A DNA stretch of 64,000 nucleotides from positions 62,001 to 126,000 of the forward strand of contig NZ_WHNZ01000022.1 in the NCBI RefSeq assembly GCF_013141725.1, in the 5' to 3' direction. The notes beneath the pieces are model-generated. The model did no database searches and was not told where the DNA came from. It was given only the letters and a program-made list of their open reading frames with translations. Made by a program: the position numbers and the translations under genes. Numbering within the stretch: position 1 is the stretch's first letter; every line of letters starts with the position of its first letter. Origin of the DNA: Paenibacillus planticolens (GTDB lineage: Bacteria; Bacillota; Bacilli; Paenibacillales; NBRC-103111). Below are positions 16,288 through 27,100 of this stretch, in pieces.

Positions 16288-16941
16288 GTGAAAAACAAAT
16301 GGTTGTTGGCGTTGCTGTTAGCCATGGCGCTCGTCTTTAGCATGATGCCAGCAGGAGTATCCGTTCAAGCGAAGGTGAGCGAGAAGAAGGATTCGGTTTG
16401 CCTAAGTCCCCAAATGGTGCAGCTTAAAGTCGATATGCAGAAGGTCTGGATCGACCATACCATATGGACGAGAAGTTACATTGTCAGCGCAATATCGAAT
16501 CGTCAAGATCAGAAGGACGTATTGGACCGACTTTTGCGGAACCAGCAGGACATTGGCAATGTGATCAAGCCTTATTATGGGGAAGCCGCCGGCAATAAGC
16601 TGGCCGATATTTTGAGAGAACATATTCTGATCGCAGGGAAAATTGTAGCAGTTGCCAAAGCGGGCAATCAGTCGGAAGTGAAGAAGTTAGAGAAGGATTG
16701 GCATAGAAATGCCGACGATATTGCCAAATTTTTAAGCGAAGCGAATCCCAACTGGCAGTTTAAAGAGCTGCAAGATATGTTGTATACGCACCTTCAGTTG
16801 ATTACGGAAATAGTCCTTGACTGTCTCAAAGGGGATTGGAAAGCGGATATTGCAGCAACCGACAAAAATGAGATCCATATGATTCATCTTGCGGACATCC
16901 TGACAGAAGGCATTGTCAAACAGTTCCCTGCGAAATTTTAG
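16288..16941 (+). CDS. Secreted helical protein of unknown function
   Basis: A 217-aa protein starting at GTG after AGAGGAG. A clean signal peptide (MKNKWLLALLLAMALVFSMM, cleavage near VQA) is followed by an all-helical body of about 190 residues. It contains WIDHTIWTR, RLLRNQQDIGN and YYGEAAGNKLADILREHI, a pattern I recognise from a widespread Bacillus/Paenibacillus family that is often given unrelated names in databases and has no proven function. Conserved His and Asp positions would allow metal binding in a four-helix bundle, but this is speculation. A terminator follows. Confidence 0.75.
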   Translation: MKNKWLLALLLAMALVFSMMPAGVSVQAKVSEKKDSVCLSPQMVQLKVDMQKVWIDHTIWTRSYIVSAISNRQDQKDVLDRLLRNQQDIGNVIKPYYGEAAGNKLADILREHILIAGKIVAVAKAGNQSEVKKLEKDWHRNADDIAKFLSEANPNWQFKELQDMLYTHLQLITEIVLDCLKGDWKADIAATDKNEIHMIHLADILTEGIVKQFPAKF

Positions 16942-17013
16942 GTGAATGCAATCGACGTTGCAAAACAGACCTCCGAGCTGAGCAACAATGTGATACTCCA
17001 GCATTAAATAGAG

Positions 17014-17047
17014 AACGGAGCCCGCAAACTCGCGTGGCTCCGTTTTT
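17014..17047 (+). terminator. Rho-independent terminator
   Basis: AACGGAGCC pairs with GGCTCCGTT around a short loop and is followed by a T run. It ends the gap-side plus-strand unit and lies between two convergent genes. Confidence 0.85.
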
Positions 17048-17132
17048 GTTGCAGAATTCGTTAGAAAAAATGTTTTCCAATTTTACCGCAGATGCTTAAT
17101 TATGCAAATCTTTTGAACCAATTTTAGTTACC

Positions 17133-20100
17133 TTATTTACCTGCATACTCTAACGCTCTAAGCAGAATGACTGCCGCCTGCGCTCTCGTTGCCGTTTGGT
17201 TCGGCGCAAATTTGTTGTCGCCGACGCCCTGAACGATACCGCTCTCTACCGTTGCCGCTACTGCCGCTTTAGCCCATGCCGGGATGTCGGCATGATCCGC
17301 AAACGCGGTTGCCGCATTGGTGTTTGCGGCCAGATTCAGCGCATTCGCGATCATCATCACCATCTCGGCGCGGCTGATCTGCGCGTTCGGCCTGAAGCTG
17401 CCGTCGCTGTACCCTTTCACGATGCCGGCTTGCACGGCCTGCGCGATGCCTCGGTTCGCCCAGTCGCCGATGCTTTCCTTATCGGTAAACGCCAGGGCTG
17501 CTCCGTTGCCTTCCAGCTTCAGCGCGCGGGCCAGCATCACCGCGAATTGGGCACGGGTAATCTCGCCATTTGGATTAAATGTACCGTCGGCATAACCGTC
17601 GACGATGACCTTCGCAGCCGCTTGCTTGATGCTTTCTTCCGCCCAGTGGCCTATTACGTCGCTGAACTTTGCACCTTTACCCGCGTTCTCTTCAGGCTTG
17701 CTTTCCGGTTTTTCCTCTGCTTTCTTCTCTACGGCGAATACCGCAAACTTTGTGAAGTGATCGACTTCCGCCGTAATCCGTTTGCCGCTCGCAACGCCTC
17801 CAATTTCCACCCAAGCTTTCTTCTCCTCATCGAAGTAGAAGATTGAAGCGATTTGATTCGCCCCGACTGTTGCCGGATCGAACGTTAGTGTGATCGTAAT
17901 CGACTTCGAGAAGTTTTCTGTAAAGTTTTTCAGAATTTCATAGACCGGGCTAAGAAGTACGTCATTGCTCGTTACGAGCTGCGAAGTATTGAGTACCTTC
18001 TCCACCGTAATCGTCAATTGCTTCTTCGATGCTCCGGCAGGAACCGTAATAGTAACGGTATTATTCTCGAACTGGGCCGTACCCCCGGTGTCGGCAGGCA
18101 GCGTTTGTTTACTGTCGTTTGTAGGTGCGGCCGTTTCTCCTCCGCCTGTCGAGGCGGGAGCGCGTTTTAAGGTAATCGTGTAAACTTTCGTCGTCACTTC
18201 GTCTTCTGCCGTTACGGTCACCGTTACCGCGTTGTCGCCAACAACCAGGTTGCTGCCGCCTGCGACGGCGACAGTTGCCTTTGAGTCGTACGTAGTTGCC
18301 GTAACCGTCACAGAAGTTTGGACGTTCGGCACATGCACTGTGTAGCTCAGTGTATTGGCTTTGAATCCGCTGACTGTCGAGCCGTCCACTTTCAAATCAC
18401 TCAGTTCGGCATTGGAAAACAGCTCCGCTGCCGCGCGCTTTACGATAACCGTATAGACTTTCGTTGCTTCTCCGTCTTCCGCCGTTACTGTAACTGTTAC
18501 AATGTTGTCTCCCACAACCAAGTTGCTGCCGCCTGCGACTGCGACAGTTGCCTTCGAGTCGTACGTAGCTGCCGTAACCGTCACGGAAGTTTGGCCGTTC
18601 GGCACATTCACCGTGTAGCTCAACGTATTCGCATTAAATCCGCTGACTGTCGCGCCGTCCACCGTAAGATCGCTCAAGTCCACTTTTGTCATCTGTACAT
18701 TTTCGAATTCGGCCGCCAAGGAAACCGGTCCAGCCGGCATTGCAAATGTCAATGGATTAGCGGTATAGCTCTCATTGACAAGGCCGCTCGCCGTCCATTG
18801 TACAAAACGTTGTCCCCTCGGTACAACGGCAGTCACCGTAACCTGCGAGTCCTCTTTAACTCGTGCGGGACTTGATACTGCATCGCCGTCAACTGCAATC
18901 GTTCCGCCGTCTACCGTTAAGGCGGAGACTTTTCGGTCTTCTACGATCAAAGGCAGCTTCACTACCGTGGAATTGATGTCCCTAAATGTGATTTCCAGCG
19001 TATACGTGCCAGGAACTAATTGGTCATACCCAGGATAATTCATGAAATCATCGTAACAAATTTCAAGCAGATTCTCCGCCGCCCCATGATCCTTGCTTGG
19101 GAACCAGTGACTTCCCGTTGCATCCATAACCAGCGCGCCGTCTTTAAGGAATCTGACCTTTTGCACCGCAGACCTCCAGGATGCCTCAGGTATCCCCATT
19201 GCCCCGGAGCCGAAATCCACCTCTACATGAATGTGCGCTTCTACGGCTCTGTTATAATAAGCGCTTGTCGAAGTGACGCTCGGAGATTGACCGGACACGT
19301 CTTCCATGAGCTTGAAGGAAACGTCGATCGTATGCACGGATGTCACATTCTCGAAGGTGTACTCACGTGCCGCAGCAGCTTCTGCGTTCACTTCGCCGTC
19401 AATGATGACAGAATCGATTTCATAATATGAATTCGGACTAAACGTAAACTTCTGGTTTTGTCCGCGCTCGACAAGCACGTAGCCGCTCGGAGAGATGATC
19501 CCGCCCTTGCCGGCCGAAGCAATTACGGTAACAAAAGGATCCTCATCATTGCCGTCATTCAGCACTCGCGGTACCGGAACTTGGTTTGCCCCATCCCAAT
19601 TCCATACGTTCGTAAAGTCCCATCCCAAGGCTGCAAAAGTCGCTTGCTTCTTCAATTCATCAGCGTTCTTTCCTACGAATACAGGCGAGATTCCCGATGG
19701 GAGATTAGCGCTTTGATAGCTTGCCTTTAAGACTAACTTTCCACTATCGAAGTAGTTGACTTGATTAGTATCAATAATCGCTCTGCTGCTGGACCAATAG
19801 CCTACAATTGCACCATTAACGGTAGTCCCGGTTACCATACTGGTAATGGCATTGCCGTTAAAGGTTTTGAGCAGACTGCCTGAAGAACCGCCCATATCAG
19901 CCAATACAGCACCGTAATATTGACCGCTTGATGTGACCGTTCCTGCCACATAGTTATTGAGAATAATATTCGGCGTTGTAGTTGTCGATTTAAGAGGCGA
20001 ACCTGAATTGTTATAATTGGTACCGCCAAGCAAACCGCCAGCAGATGTTCCACTTACTTCAGCGGATACGAAATTGTTCTGTACGGTACCCGCATAAAGC

Positions 20101-23100
20101 AAACCGACAATACCGCCCGTGTAGCCCGTTCCGGTTACCTTTCCATTCACAGAGCTGTTTTCGATTGTGCCAGTGGAAGTTCCCGCAATGGCTCCTGTGT
20201 TATTGGTACCGGTGATATCGACACCCATCAATTTCAAATTGACCACTTTGCCTCCAGCGCCGATATAAGCAAAAAGCCCCGTGTTGTTGATGCTGCTTGT
20301 CATTTTTAGATTTTGAATCGTATAACCTTTTCCGTTAAATGTGCCAATGAATGGGGTCGGAGCGCTTCCTGCGCCGATTGAGGAAAATGCAGTGCCAGCC
20401 ATATCGATATCGGCACTCAACTCGTATTTCCCGTCTATCGGATAAGAATCAGAACCGAAGTTGGCCGACAGTGCCATCAACTGTTCTGCTCTGCCGATTT
20501 TAATCGACGTTGATCCGCTTCCGGCAAGAGGCGTCACTTTCGCTGTTGCGGTACTCGTTGCAACTCCATTATAGAAGCCTGTCCCTGTCACAACGACGCG
20601 CAAAAATGAACCGACATCTTCCGTCTTGATCGTATACTTCGCCGCAGTCGCTTCCGGAATCACGATCCACGTCGTTCCGTTCGTCGAACGTTCCCACTTG
20701 TAAGAAACGGTGGCATTAGCCGGCGTAACGGCGGAATTCAAGGTTTGTCCCTCTTTGGCAATTCCCGAAACGGCAACATTCGTGACCGTAAATTCGTTGA
20801 CATCTTGCGGCACTGCTGGGTAATTCCATGCCGACAGGTTCGGCGTACGCGGCTTGTTGGTGACAAGTGCGTTGATTTCTCCATCCTGCAGTACACCGGA
20901 GGTATCGTAGCCCTTACTTGTCACTCTGATTTCCTGTGGTGAAATCGAAACGTTGACAAATCCAGGACCAATTGGTCTTACATCGACATAGGCCATACTG
21001 GCGGCGTCCCTGTTGTTGCTTGTGAAATTAGGTCCACGCCTGTCGTTATTGGCGGAATAGTTCGTGATATAAGTCGTACCTTCGCCATAGGTCTGCGGCG
21101 AAATGTTTTGACGATTGGCAAAAAGCTTGGTGCGAACATAGACGTGATCGTGTCCCATCAGCACCACATCAATTCCCGCATCGTCAAATGCGTCCGTCCA
21201 GGAGGTTACTGGGGTAGCCATCCGATACCCAAACAGCGATTTGTGGAATACCGCAACGCGCCACTTGGTCGGGTTTTGCTTGACGACGGATCTCATCCAG
21301 TCTTCCTGCGCCTTGATGTGCGCAGCGGAACTCTGGTCCTGATAATCCATGATCAGGAACAAAGTGTCGCCATATACGTAATAATAGTTGCTTGACTCGA
21401 ATTGAAGTTTGTTGATACCTGAAACCATTCGCTCCGTGCCGTCTCCTCCGCCGTAGAAAGAAGCGCCGTTTTGGGGCGGATTGTGACGTCCCAGCAGATT
21501 CTTCAGCGTCGGGTCAATGGAGTCCCAGCTGTTGTTAGGAGCCCAGCTGTTGCCCGCGCCGTCGTACTCATGGTTTCCTGTCGCCATATACAGCGGCGTA
21601 CGCGCGAAAATATCCGCATTCGCCTCGAAGAAAGCATCCCATTCCCACGTGTCGAACCCGTAATTCACCTGGTCACCGGAACTTAGAACGAACGAAGCAT
21701 TCGGGAAATCGACAAATGCTTGCTTCAACGCTTTTTGGGCGTATTGGGTATATAGGTTTAGGGTTGAAGCATAGCCGGATGGCGAATTTTGCTGAGCGTC
21801 GGAAATCCAGTTAAAATTGAATGTATCCAAATTGGCTGCAGGCGTTTTAAAGCTTGCCGGCGATGTGACGCTTGTCATATTTTCCCTGCCGTCGCCAACG
21901 CTGTACACATATTCCGTACCCGGTTCAAGTACTGCCGTCTCCGCCTTATGGCTCTGGATTGGCGCAATCGAGTATTGCGTCCCCGCTCCGTTATAATTTG
22001 CATTGGCAATATTGTTGGAAAGATCGACATCGCTGTTGGATCCCACAGCAATATGGGTAAATTTACCCCCATTACTTTCAAAGTCCGACTTTTTCGCATA
22101 ATAAAGTTGAGTGATCTTTGTAGTTACAGGCGTAACCCAGTTAAATCGGGCAATGAACTTGTCTTTTTCCGGCTTGCGCGTCTCCTCGTTGAAGGAGTCG
22201 AACATGAACGTTACCGATGTAGGCGCCGTGCCGCCGCCCGTCGGCTGAGCGATTTCGTCTCCGGATTTGAGAATCGTGAACTCGTCGATGACACGGAACG
22301 GATTCTCGGAACCGGTCGCTTTATAGTAGGTTCGATAAATAATCGAGTTGCTCGTTACTTCTGCTCTGCTGTATACGCCCGGCGAATAGATAGGGCCGCC
22401 GCCGTTGCCCGTTTTGTTGATGCGCAAGTCATAGAAATAATCATTCCATGAAGTGTCACGGCTATCCAGGCCATAAGCATAATTGTAAACCGATCCGCCG
22501 ATGACGTATGTAGGCGCCTTACCGAATTCCGCTTTTTGAATGCTTCCTGTACCGGATGCCGTGGAGATCGTTTTCAATGTCGTTCTGGCGTAAGCATGCT
22601 CATGACCGGCAAGAACCAGGTCGATGCCGGCATCGGTAAATTTCTTGCCTTTCACATTATCTACGGCATAGTGGCTCGAACCCGGGTCATACGGCGAAGC
22701 GTGAAGATTGACGATCTTCCACTGTTTCGTCGATGCCGCCGTCTCTTCAGCCAGGAATCTCCATTGAATGTCATCATCGGAGGAAGTGGCGGGAAATGAA
22801 TTTAGCGTAATAAATAAAGCGTCGCCATATTCAAAGGAATATACGGTGCCTTCCGCAGCCGCAGACAATCCGCTTGGCTTGCGCAAGGATGAATAATTGA
22901 ATCTGGAGTTATACATCGTGGAATATTTGTCATAGATCGTATTGTCATGATTGCCCGGCGTTGCCATGATCGGGATCGAGCTTGTCAAATTTTGCGCGGC
23001 ATCGAAGAAATACTGCCACCAGTCTGAATAGCTCGCATCTTCTACCACGTCTCCGTTATGGATGAGAAACGCGGAATCCGGATGATTCGCTTTGATGTAA

Positions 23101-23639
23101 TCGTACAAGTCTGCCGTATTTTGATAAGTGCTTACCGATGTCCCTTGCGTATCAGGCGAGACCACGAATGAAAACGGCTTATTGCCAGCCGGATCTGCAG
23201 GAGCGGTGAAACTGGCGATCGCCGTATATCCGCTAGTTGAATTTCCAACTTTGTAATAGTACTTGGCCTCCGGAGTCAGATCCTGAACCACTACACTATA
23301 GGAACGAACCTCCTTTACGTTGCCCAGCTTATTGTCCGGAACGCTGCCCGTCACATTGGGAGTTTTGACCGCAGCACTTTTTTTTGTGCCGCCAACAAGG
23401 TCAGGAGAAGTGCCGTAAATGATTTCTGATTCATTTACCGTCGGCGCTGTGACCCAATTAAAGGCCATGGCTGTTTTGCCAGGCGCAGCGCTCCCGCCAA
23501 CGCTTAATGCAATTTGCGATGGAATGGCCGCAGGCGGAGCTGCTTGAGCCGGCATAGGCGATGCAATTCCGGTCGCAGCTAACAGCAATACCAACAATGC
23601 CGCCATCATCCTCGGCATTTTTCTTCGTATTCTTCTCAT
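17133..23639 (-). CDS. Giant SLH surface protein with two metallophosphoesterase domains
   Basis: A 2168-aa exported protein. After a signal peptide (cleavage near AQAAP) there are two copies of a fibronectin-like domain plus calcineurin-like phosphoesterase, as in purple acid phosphatases: copy 1 at about 50-400 (GDVVEDASYSDWW, GNHD, AGHEHAY) and copy 2 at about 480-860 (SGDQVNYGFDTWEWD, GNHEYD, MGHDHVY). Both keep the metal-ligand motifs. Then come an Ig-like stretch, GLUG-type repeats (about 1050-1310), two cadherin-like sandwiches, a ZU5-like region and three SLH repeats at the C-terminus (DGYADGTFNPNGEITRAQ first). It is probably anchored to cell-wall polymer and may release phosphate from external esters; substrate unknown. 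Confidence 0.9.
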   Translation of the reverse strand: MRRIRRKMPRMMAALLVLLLAATGIASPMPAQAAPPAAIPSQIALSVGGSAAPGKTAMAFNWVTAPTVNESEIIYGTSPDLVGGTKKSAAVKTPNVTGSVPDNKLGNVKEVRSYSVVVQDLTPEAKYYYKVGNSTSGYTAIASFTAPADPAGNKPFSFVVSPDTQGTSVSTYQNTADLYDYIKANHPDSAFLIHNGDVVEDASYSDWWQYFFDAAQNLTSSIPIMATPGNHDNTIYDKYSTMYNSRFNYSSLRKPSGLSAAAEGTVYSFEYGDALFITLNSFPATSSDDDIQWRFLAEETAASTKQWKIVNLHASPYDPGSSHYAVDNVKGKKFTDAGIDLVLAGHEHAYARTTLKTISTASGTGSIQKAEFGKAPTYVIGGSVYNYAYGLDSRDTSWNDYFYDLRINKTGNGGGPIYSPGVYSRAEVTSNSIIYRTYYKATGSENPFRVIDEFTILKSGDEIAQPTGGGTAPTSVTFMFDSFNEETRKPEKDKFIARFNWVTPVTTKITQLYYAKKSDFESNGGKFTHIAVGSNSDVDLSNNIANANYNGAGTQYSIAPIQSHKAETAVLEPGTEYVYSVGDGRENMTSVTSPASFKTPAANLDTFNFNWISDAQQNSPSGYASTLNLYTQYAQKALKQAFVDFPNASFVLSSGDQVNYGFDTWEWDAFFEANADIFARTPLYMATGNHEYDGAGNSWAPNNSWDSIDPTLKNLLGRHNPPQNGASFYGGGDGTERMVSGINKLQFESSNYYYVYGDTLFLIMDYQDQSSAAHIKAQEDWMRSVVKQNPTKWRVAVFHKSLFGYRMATPVTSWTDAFDDAGIDVVLMGHDHVYVRTKLFANRQNISPQTYGEGTTYITNYSANNDRRGPNFTSNNRDAASMAYVDVRPIGPGFVNVSISPQEIRVTSKGYDTSGVLQDGEINALVTNKPRTPNLSAWNYPAVPQDVNEFTVTNVAVSGIAKEGQTLNSAVTPANATVSYKWERSTNGTTWIVIPEATAAKYTIKTEDVGSFLRVVVTGTGFYNGVATSTATAKVTPLAGSGSTSIKIGRAEQLMALSANFGSDSYPIDGKYELSADIDMAGTAFSSIGAGSAPTPFIGTFNGKGYTIQNLKMTSSINNTGLFAYIGAGGKVVNLKLMGVDITGTNNTGAIAGTSTGTIENSSVNGKVTGTGYTGGIVGLLYAGTVQNNFVSAEVSGTSAGGLLGGTNYNNSGSPLKSTTTTPNIILNNYVAGTVTSSGQYYGAVLADMGGSSGSLLKTFNGNAITSMVTGTTVNGAIVGYWSSSRAIIDTNQVNYFDSGKLVLKASYQSANLPSGISPVFVGKNADELKKQATFAALGWDFTNVWNWDGANQVPVPRVLNDGNDEDPFVTVIASAGKGGIISPSGYVLVERGQNQKFTFSPNSYYEIDSVIIDGEVNAEAAAAREYTFENVTSVHTIDVSFKLMEDVSGQSPSVTSTSAYYNRAVEAHIHVEVDFGSGAMGIPEASWRSAVQKVRFLKDGALVMDATGSHWFPSKDHGAAENLLEICYDDFMNYPGYDQLVPGTYTLEITFRDINSTVVKLPLIVEDRKVSALTVDGGTIAVDGDAVSSPARVKEDSQVTVTAVVPRGQRFVQWTASGLVNESYTANPLTFAMPAGPVSLAAEFENVQMTKVDLSDLTVDGATVSGFNANTLSYTVNVPNGQTSVTVTAATYDSKATVAVAGGSNLVVGDNIVTVTVTAEDGEATKVYTVIVKRAAAELFSNAELSDLKVDGSTVSGFKANTLSYTVHVPNVQTSVTVTATTYDSKATVAVAGGSNLVVGDNAVTVTVTAEDEVTTKVYTITLKRAPASTGGGETAAPTNDSKQTLPADTGGTAQFENNTVTITVPAGASKKQLTITVEKVLNTSQLVTSNDVLLSPVYEILKNFTENFSKSITITLTFDPATVGANQIASIFYFDEEKKAWVEIGGVASGKRITAEVDHFTKFAVFAVEKKAEEKPESKPEENAGKGAKFSDVIGHWAEESIKQAAAKVIVDGYADGTFNPNGEITRAQFAVMLARALKLEGNGAALAFTDKESIGDWANRGIAQAVQAGIVKGYSDGSFRPNAQISRAEMVMMIANALNLAANTNAATAFADHADIPAWAKAAVAATVESGIVQGVGDNKFAPNQTATRAQAAVILLRALEYAGK
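18159..18677. repeat. Intragenic tandem duplication, 273-bp period
   Basis: Two successive cadherin-like domains of the SLH phosphoesterase are encoded by near-identical DNA exactly 273 bp (91 codons) apart; the corresponding codons at 18404 and 18677 mark the two unit starts. Differences are mostly silent, pointing to a recent duplication or gene conversion. Confidence 0.85.
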
Positions 23640-23819
23640 TCTAAAACAAATCCCCTTTCGGCAAAATATACCACCATTATGCCTGCGATTTATGAAGTCT
23701 GAACGCTTGCTTTATTAATCATTTGTGAAGTTTAAATAATTTCTGCCATTTATGTTTTTATAGGGAAATTGAAATGTTATGGTTATGGTTATGGTATTTT
23801 AATCTAACAGAGAAAAACA

Positions 23820-23865
23820 AAAAACGGTCTGTATTCGCATCTAATTCGCGATACAGACCGTTTTT
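23820..23865. terminator. Bidirectional terminator hairpin, copy 1 of a dispersed element
   Basis: A long stem (AAAAACGGTCTGTAT pairing with ATACAGACCGTTTTT) around a short loop has T runs on both strands. On the minus strand it ends the YjcZ-like gene. A close relative lies at 63811-63855. Confidence 0.85.
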
Positions 23866-23892
23866 GTTTTTTTGCGATGATGTTTTAAGGAA

Positions 23893-23994
23893 TTACCATG
23901 CAAAAGTCATTAAGATAATAACCAAAAGAATAAAAAGAACCAAAACAGCTGCTGCGTTGTTAACACCATAACCTCCACAACTCGCACCACTCAT
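23893..23994 (-). CDS. YjcZ/SscA-like sporulation micro-protein, 33 aa
   Basis: An ATG preceded by GAGAGG opens a 33-codon frame. The peptide starts MSGASCGGYG and continues with a hydrophobic helix rich in Val, Leu and Ile (VLVLFILLVIILM), the layout of the YjcZ family, whose B. subtilis member SscA helps spore coat assembly. A minus-strand CATANNNT-type -10 (24033-24040) suits a sporulation sigma factor. A terminator follows within 30 nt. The rest of 23640-24105 contains only the promoter region of the giant gene and this unit. Confidence 0.8.
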   Translation of the reverse strand: MSGASCGGYGVNNAAAVLVLFILLVIILMTFAW

Positions 23995-24105
23995 GTTAGT
24001 CAGTCCTCTCAAATGAATTTTCATTACGCTCTAAAATATGCTCGTAACATAGTTCTTGATTGGACATTAGCCCGTTCCTCTAATCGAAAGTTGGGTAAAG
24101 AATCT

Positions 24106-27100
24106 CTATTCAAGAATTTTCCTGGCAATGGCTGCTAGATCAAGAAGATCGATTTTGCCGTCATTGTTGACATCCGCTTTCTTCACTTGCTCCCAATCCG
24201 GGCTTGTCGTATCTTTGCCATAATTGGCAGCTACCATAGCCAGATCGCCGATCGTTACTTTTCCGTCGTTATTAATATCGCCTGGAATTCCCGGTATTTC
24301 AGCCGTGATTTCCATGCTGTGTGACGATACGGCAGCCTGCGTTTCGTTTCCTTGGCTGTCTCCAAGAAGAGCGCTCGTTACGGCTACCGTCCCTTCCGTT
24401 GTCCGTGCAACTTTCTTCGCTTTAAACGTCAGCTCTATGAGCCCAGCGTCCCCAATAACCGCGTTCCCTTCGCCTTGGCTGGCCATAATCAAACGAATCG
24501 TTCCTGCAGGACCCTCCACGGCTTTCAGCAAGCTGATTCCTTCTTTTGCGGATTTTGCCGATACAAACTCCATAACGGTCGCGTCATAGGCGATATGAAC
24601 ATCCTGCGCATAAGCGCCTTTCACAACGTTGTTTAGCCCATAATTGAGCGAGAATTGTTCTCCCGCCTGAACGGAGCTTGCTCCGGTTAACGTAGTTACA
24701 GGGCCCGTCGGGGCAACCGGTCTAACGGTGACTGTCGCAGCAGCGGTAAAGCCGCCGTCTATTGTAGTGACCGTGACTGTCGCCTGACCTGGCTGCATTC
24801 CGGTAACTACCACCCTATCGTTCATGATTTCCAAACGAGCCACGTTCGGATCGCTGCTGCTCCACGCAACGTTCTTGTTGCTTGCATTTTCAGGGGATAC
24901 GGTTGCAGTCAGCTCCGCTGTTTGCCCTTGGTCGATAGACACTTCTTGCTTGTCGATCTGAATGCCTCTAACCGCTGTCTCCGGGTGAGCGACACGTATT
25001 TTGAGTGCTTGCGCCGGATAAGTGATTTTGGCATCCGATGCGGCGTATTTGATATTATCGAAACCAAACGTGCGTCCATTCGCCTTATCCCATATAAATC
25101 CAAGTACAATCCGGTCAAAGTTTTTGATAGCCGTAGTGGTTTTCACAAGCTGGTTATCGATATACATTTTTAAATCCGTTCCTGATGTATAATCCCATTT
25201 CAGCTCGTGCCAGCCAACCGTCCGAGGTACATTCGTTTTTTCCCAAGCTGAAGAGGAACTGCTTGCTCTTACAGAGTAATTATCCAAATTGCCCACACTG
25301 CCACCGTCATAAAATACACCTAACGCTGCCAGAAGAGTTGTGCGTTGGTTACCGACATGCGCAATGACTCTGGTTGCGCCGTTCTTCGAGCCGTCATCAT
25401 ACAGCATCATCGTGACGACCCCATTCTGATTCGGCGCAAATACCTTTTCAACCGCAGGCGGATTGTCATATAAGGCGCTGTTATTTCCGTGATACGCAAT
25501 TTTGTTGGAGATTTTACCACCCGAGCCATTGGTAGGCGGATTTTGTTCCGTTACAAAATCACCCCAGCCATTTTCAAAGCTTTCCGAATAAATAAGATCC
25601 TTATATTCTTGAACCTCAGCAGATACGGAAATGTCATTCACCTTTGTTAAATCGCCTGTAAACTCAAGTTTTCCCGTCAGTTGATCAATCTTTGCATCCG
25701 GATGATCCGCCAGATAAGTCATCTTATAGTAAGGCGGGTTATCCGCTGTGCCCCCGTCCTCCATTTGTCCCCTGACATTTAACTGGACGGACTTCTTGGA
25801 ATCGGATAAAGTGGCGTCATCCGAAGTCACCATATATTGTTTGATCGCAGCAGCAGGACTTACTGTAACTTGGCTTGATGCTTTCACATTCGGATTCACA
25901 ACGCTCTCGGCTGTAATGACTGCCGTGCCAGCGGAATTGGCTGAGATATTGCCGCTTGCATCAACGGACGCAACGGACGGATTGCTGCTTGACCATTTCG
26001 TACCTTTAAACCAAGCATCTTCAGGCAGTACTTTGGCCGACAGAGCAGCCCCCGAATGCTGCAAATAGAGATGCACGTCACTTGGGTCAACCGAGATCGA
26101 AGTCGGCATAATTTCCGGTTTCACAGTGTCCGGCTGATCGTTCGAATATACGTGGGCACCGATATCAACCTTGCCGCTAAGCGTATTGTTGAAGAAATCT
26201 TTGGATGCCTTCTCCCATACGGCAGGAGTCAAGGAGGAAACATCCATCCCTGCGTCAATCAACGGCGAATCGCTCATTAATTTGTATCCGTCTAACGCCG
26301 CTGCGTTAAATGTGTTCATGCCGGTAATGAGATTTTTTGGCTCTTCTCCGGGTCTCGAGAACTTCGGACTGGTAAACAAATTGTTTTCAAAAGAAACTCC
26401 GGCAAAGCTTTGACCTTTTATATCGCTGCCAGGATAAAAATCATTGTTTTTGATTGCGCCTCCTGTAAAACTGTTGGACCCCATAGTCATCGTGCCTTTT
26501 GCCATGAAGACGTTGTTATAGAGCTTGGCATACTTGCCCGTATCGCTAAAAATTCTTGTGCTGATCTGAGAATCAGTAAATATGGTATTATTGTGAATCA
26601 GAGGCGCATCGTTCGCAGTGGTCGGCAAATAATGGAGGATGTACGCGCCGTTTCCGTCATTAACGCTGACGTTGTACCTGACCACGGAGTTGGTCGAACC
26701 GCCCATAAACAGGATCAAACCGCCTCTGTTATCATGACTGTAGTTATATTGGTACAATGTTCCTTCGCTAAACATGTCAATGTCGAACGCCTGACCGTCA
26801 TTATAACCGTATTTTCCGCCATACACTTCGTTATATTGGATAATGGTGTCCTTTACAGCAATAACCCATAAGCCCGCATAGTTCACATTTCCAACGTTTT
26901 TATACGAATGTTCGACCACCGTGTTATACTCCAGTCGGCCGTTTGCTCCGACATTGCTTAGAACGATGCCGTCCCCTTGCACTTTTTCAATATAGTTATT
27001 TTTGAATTGAACATTGTTCAGGACTTTAGGGAAGTTTGCGCTAATATCCCCTTCTTTGTACAAGCCCGCATTTCTTATGCCTTCAATATCTACATTGATA

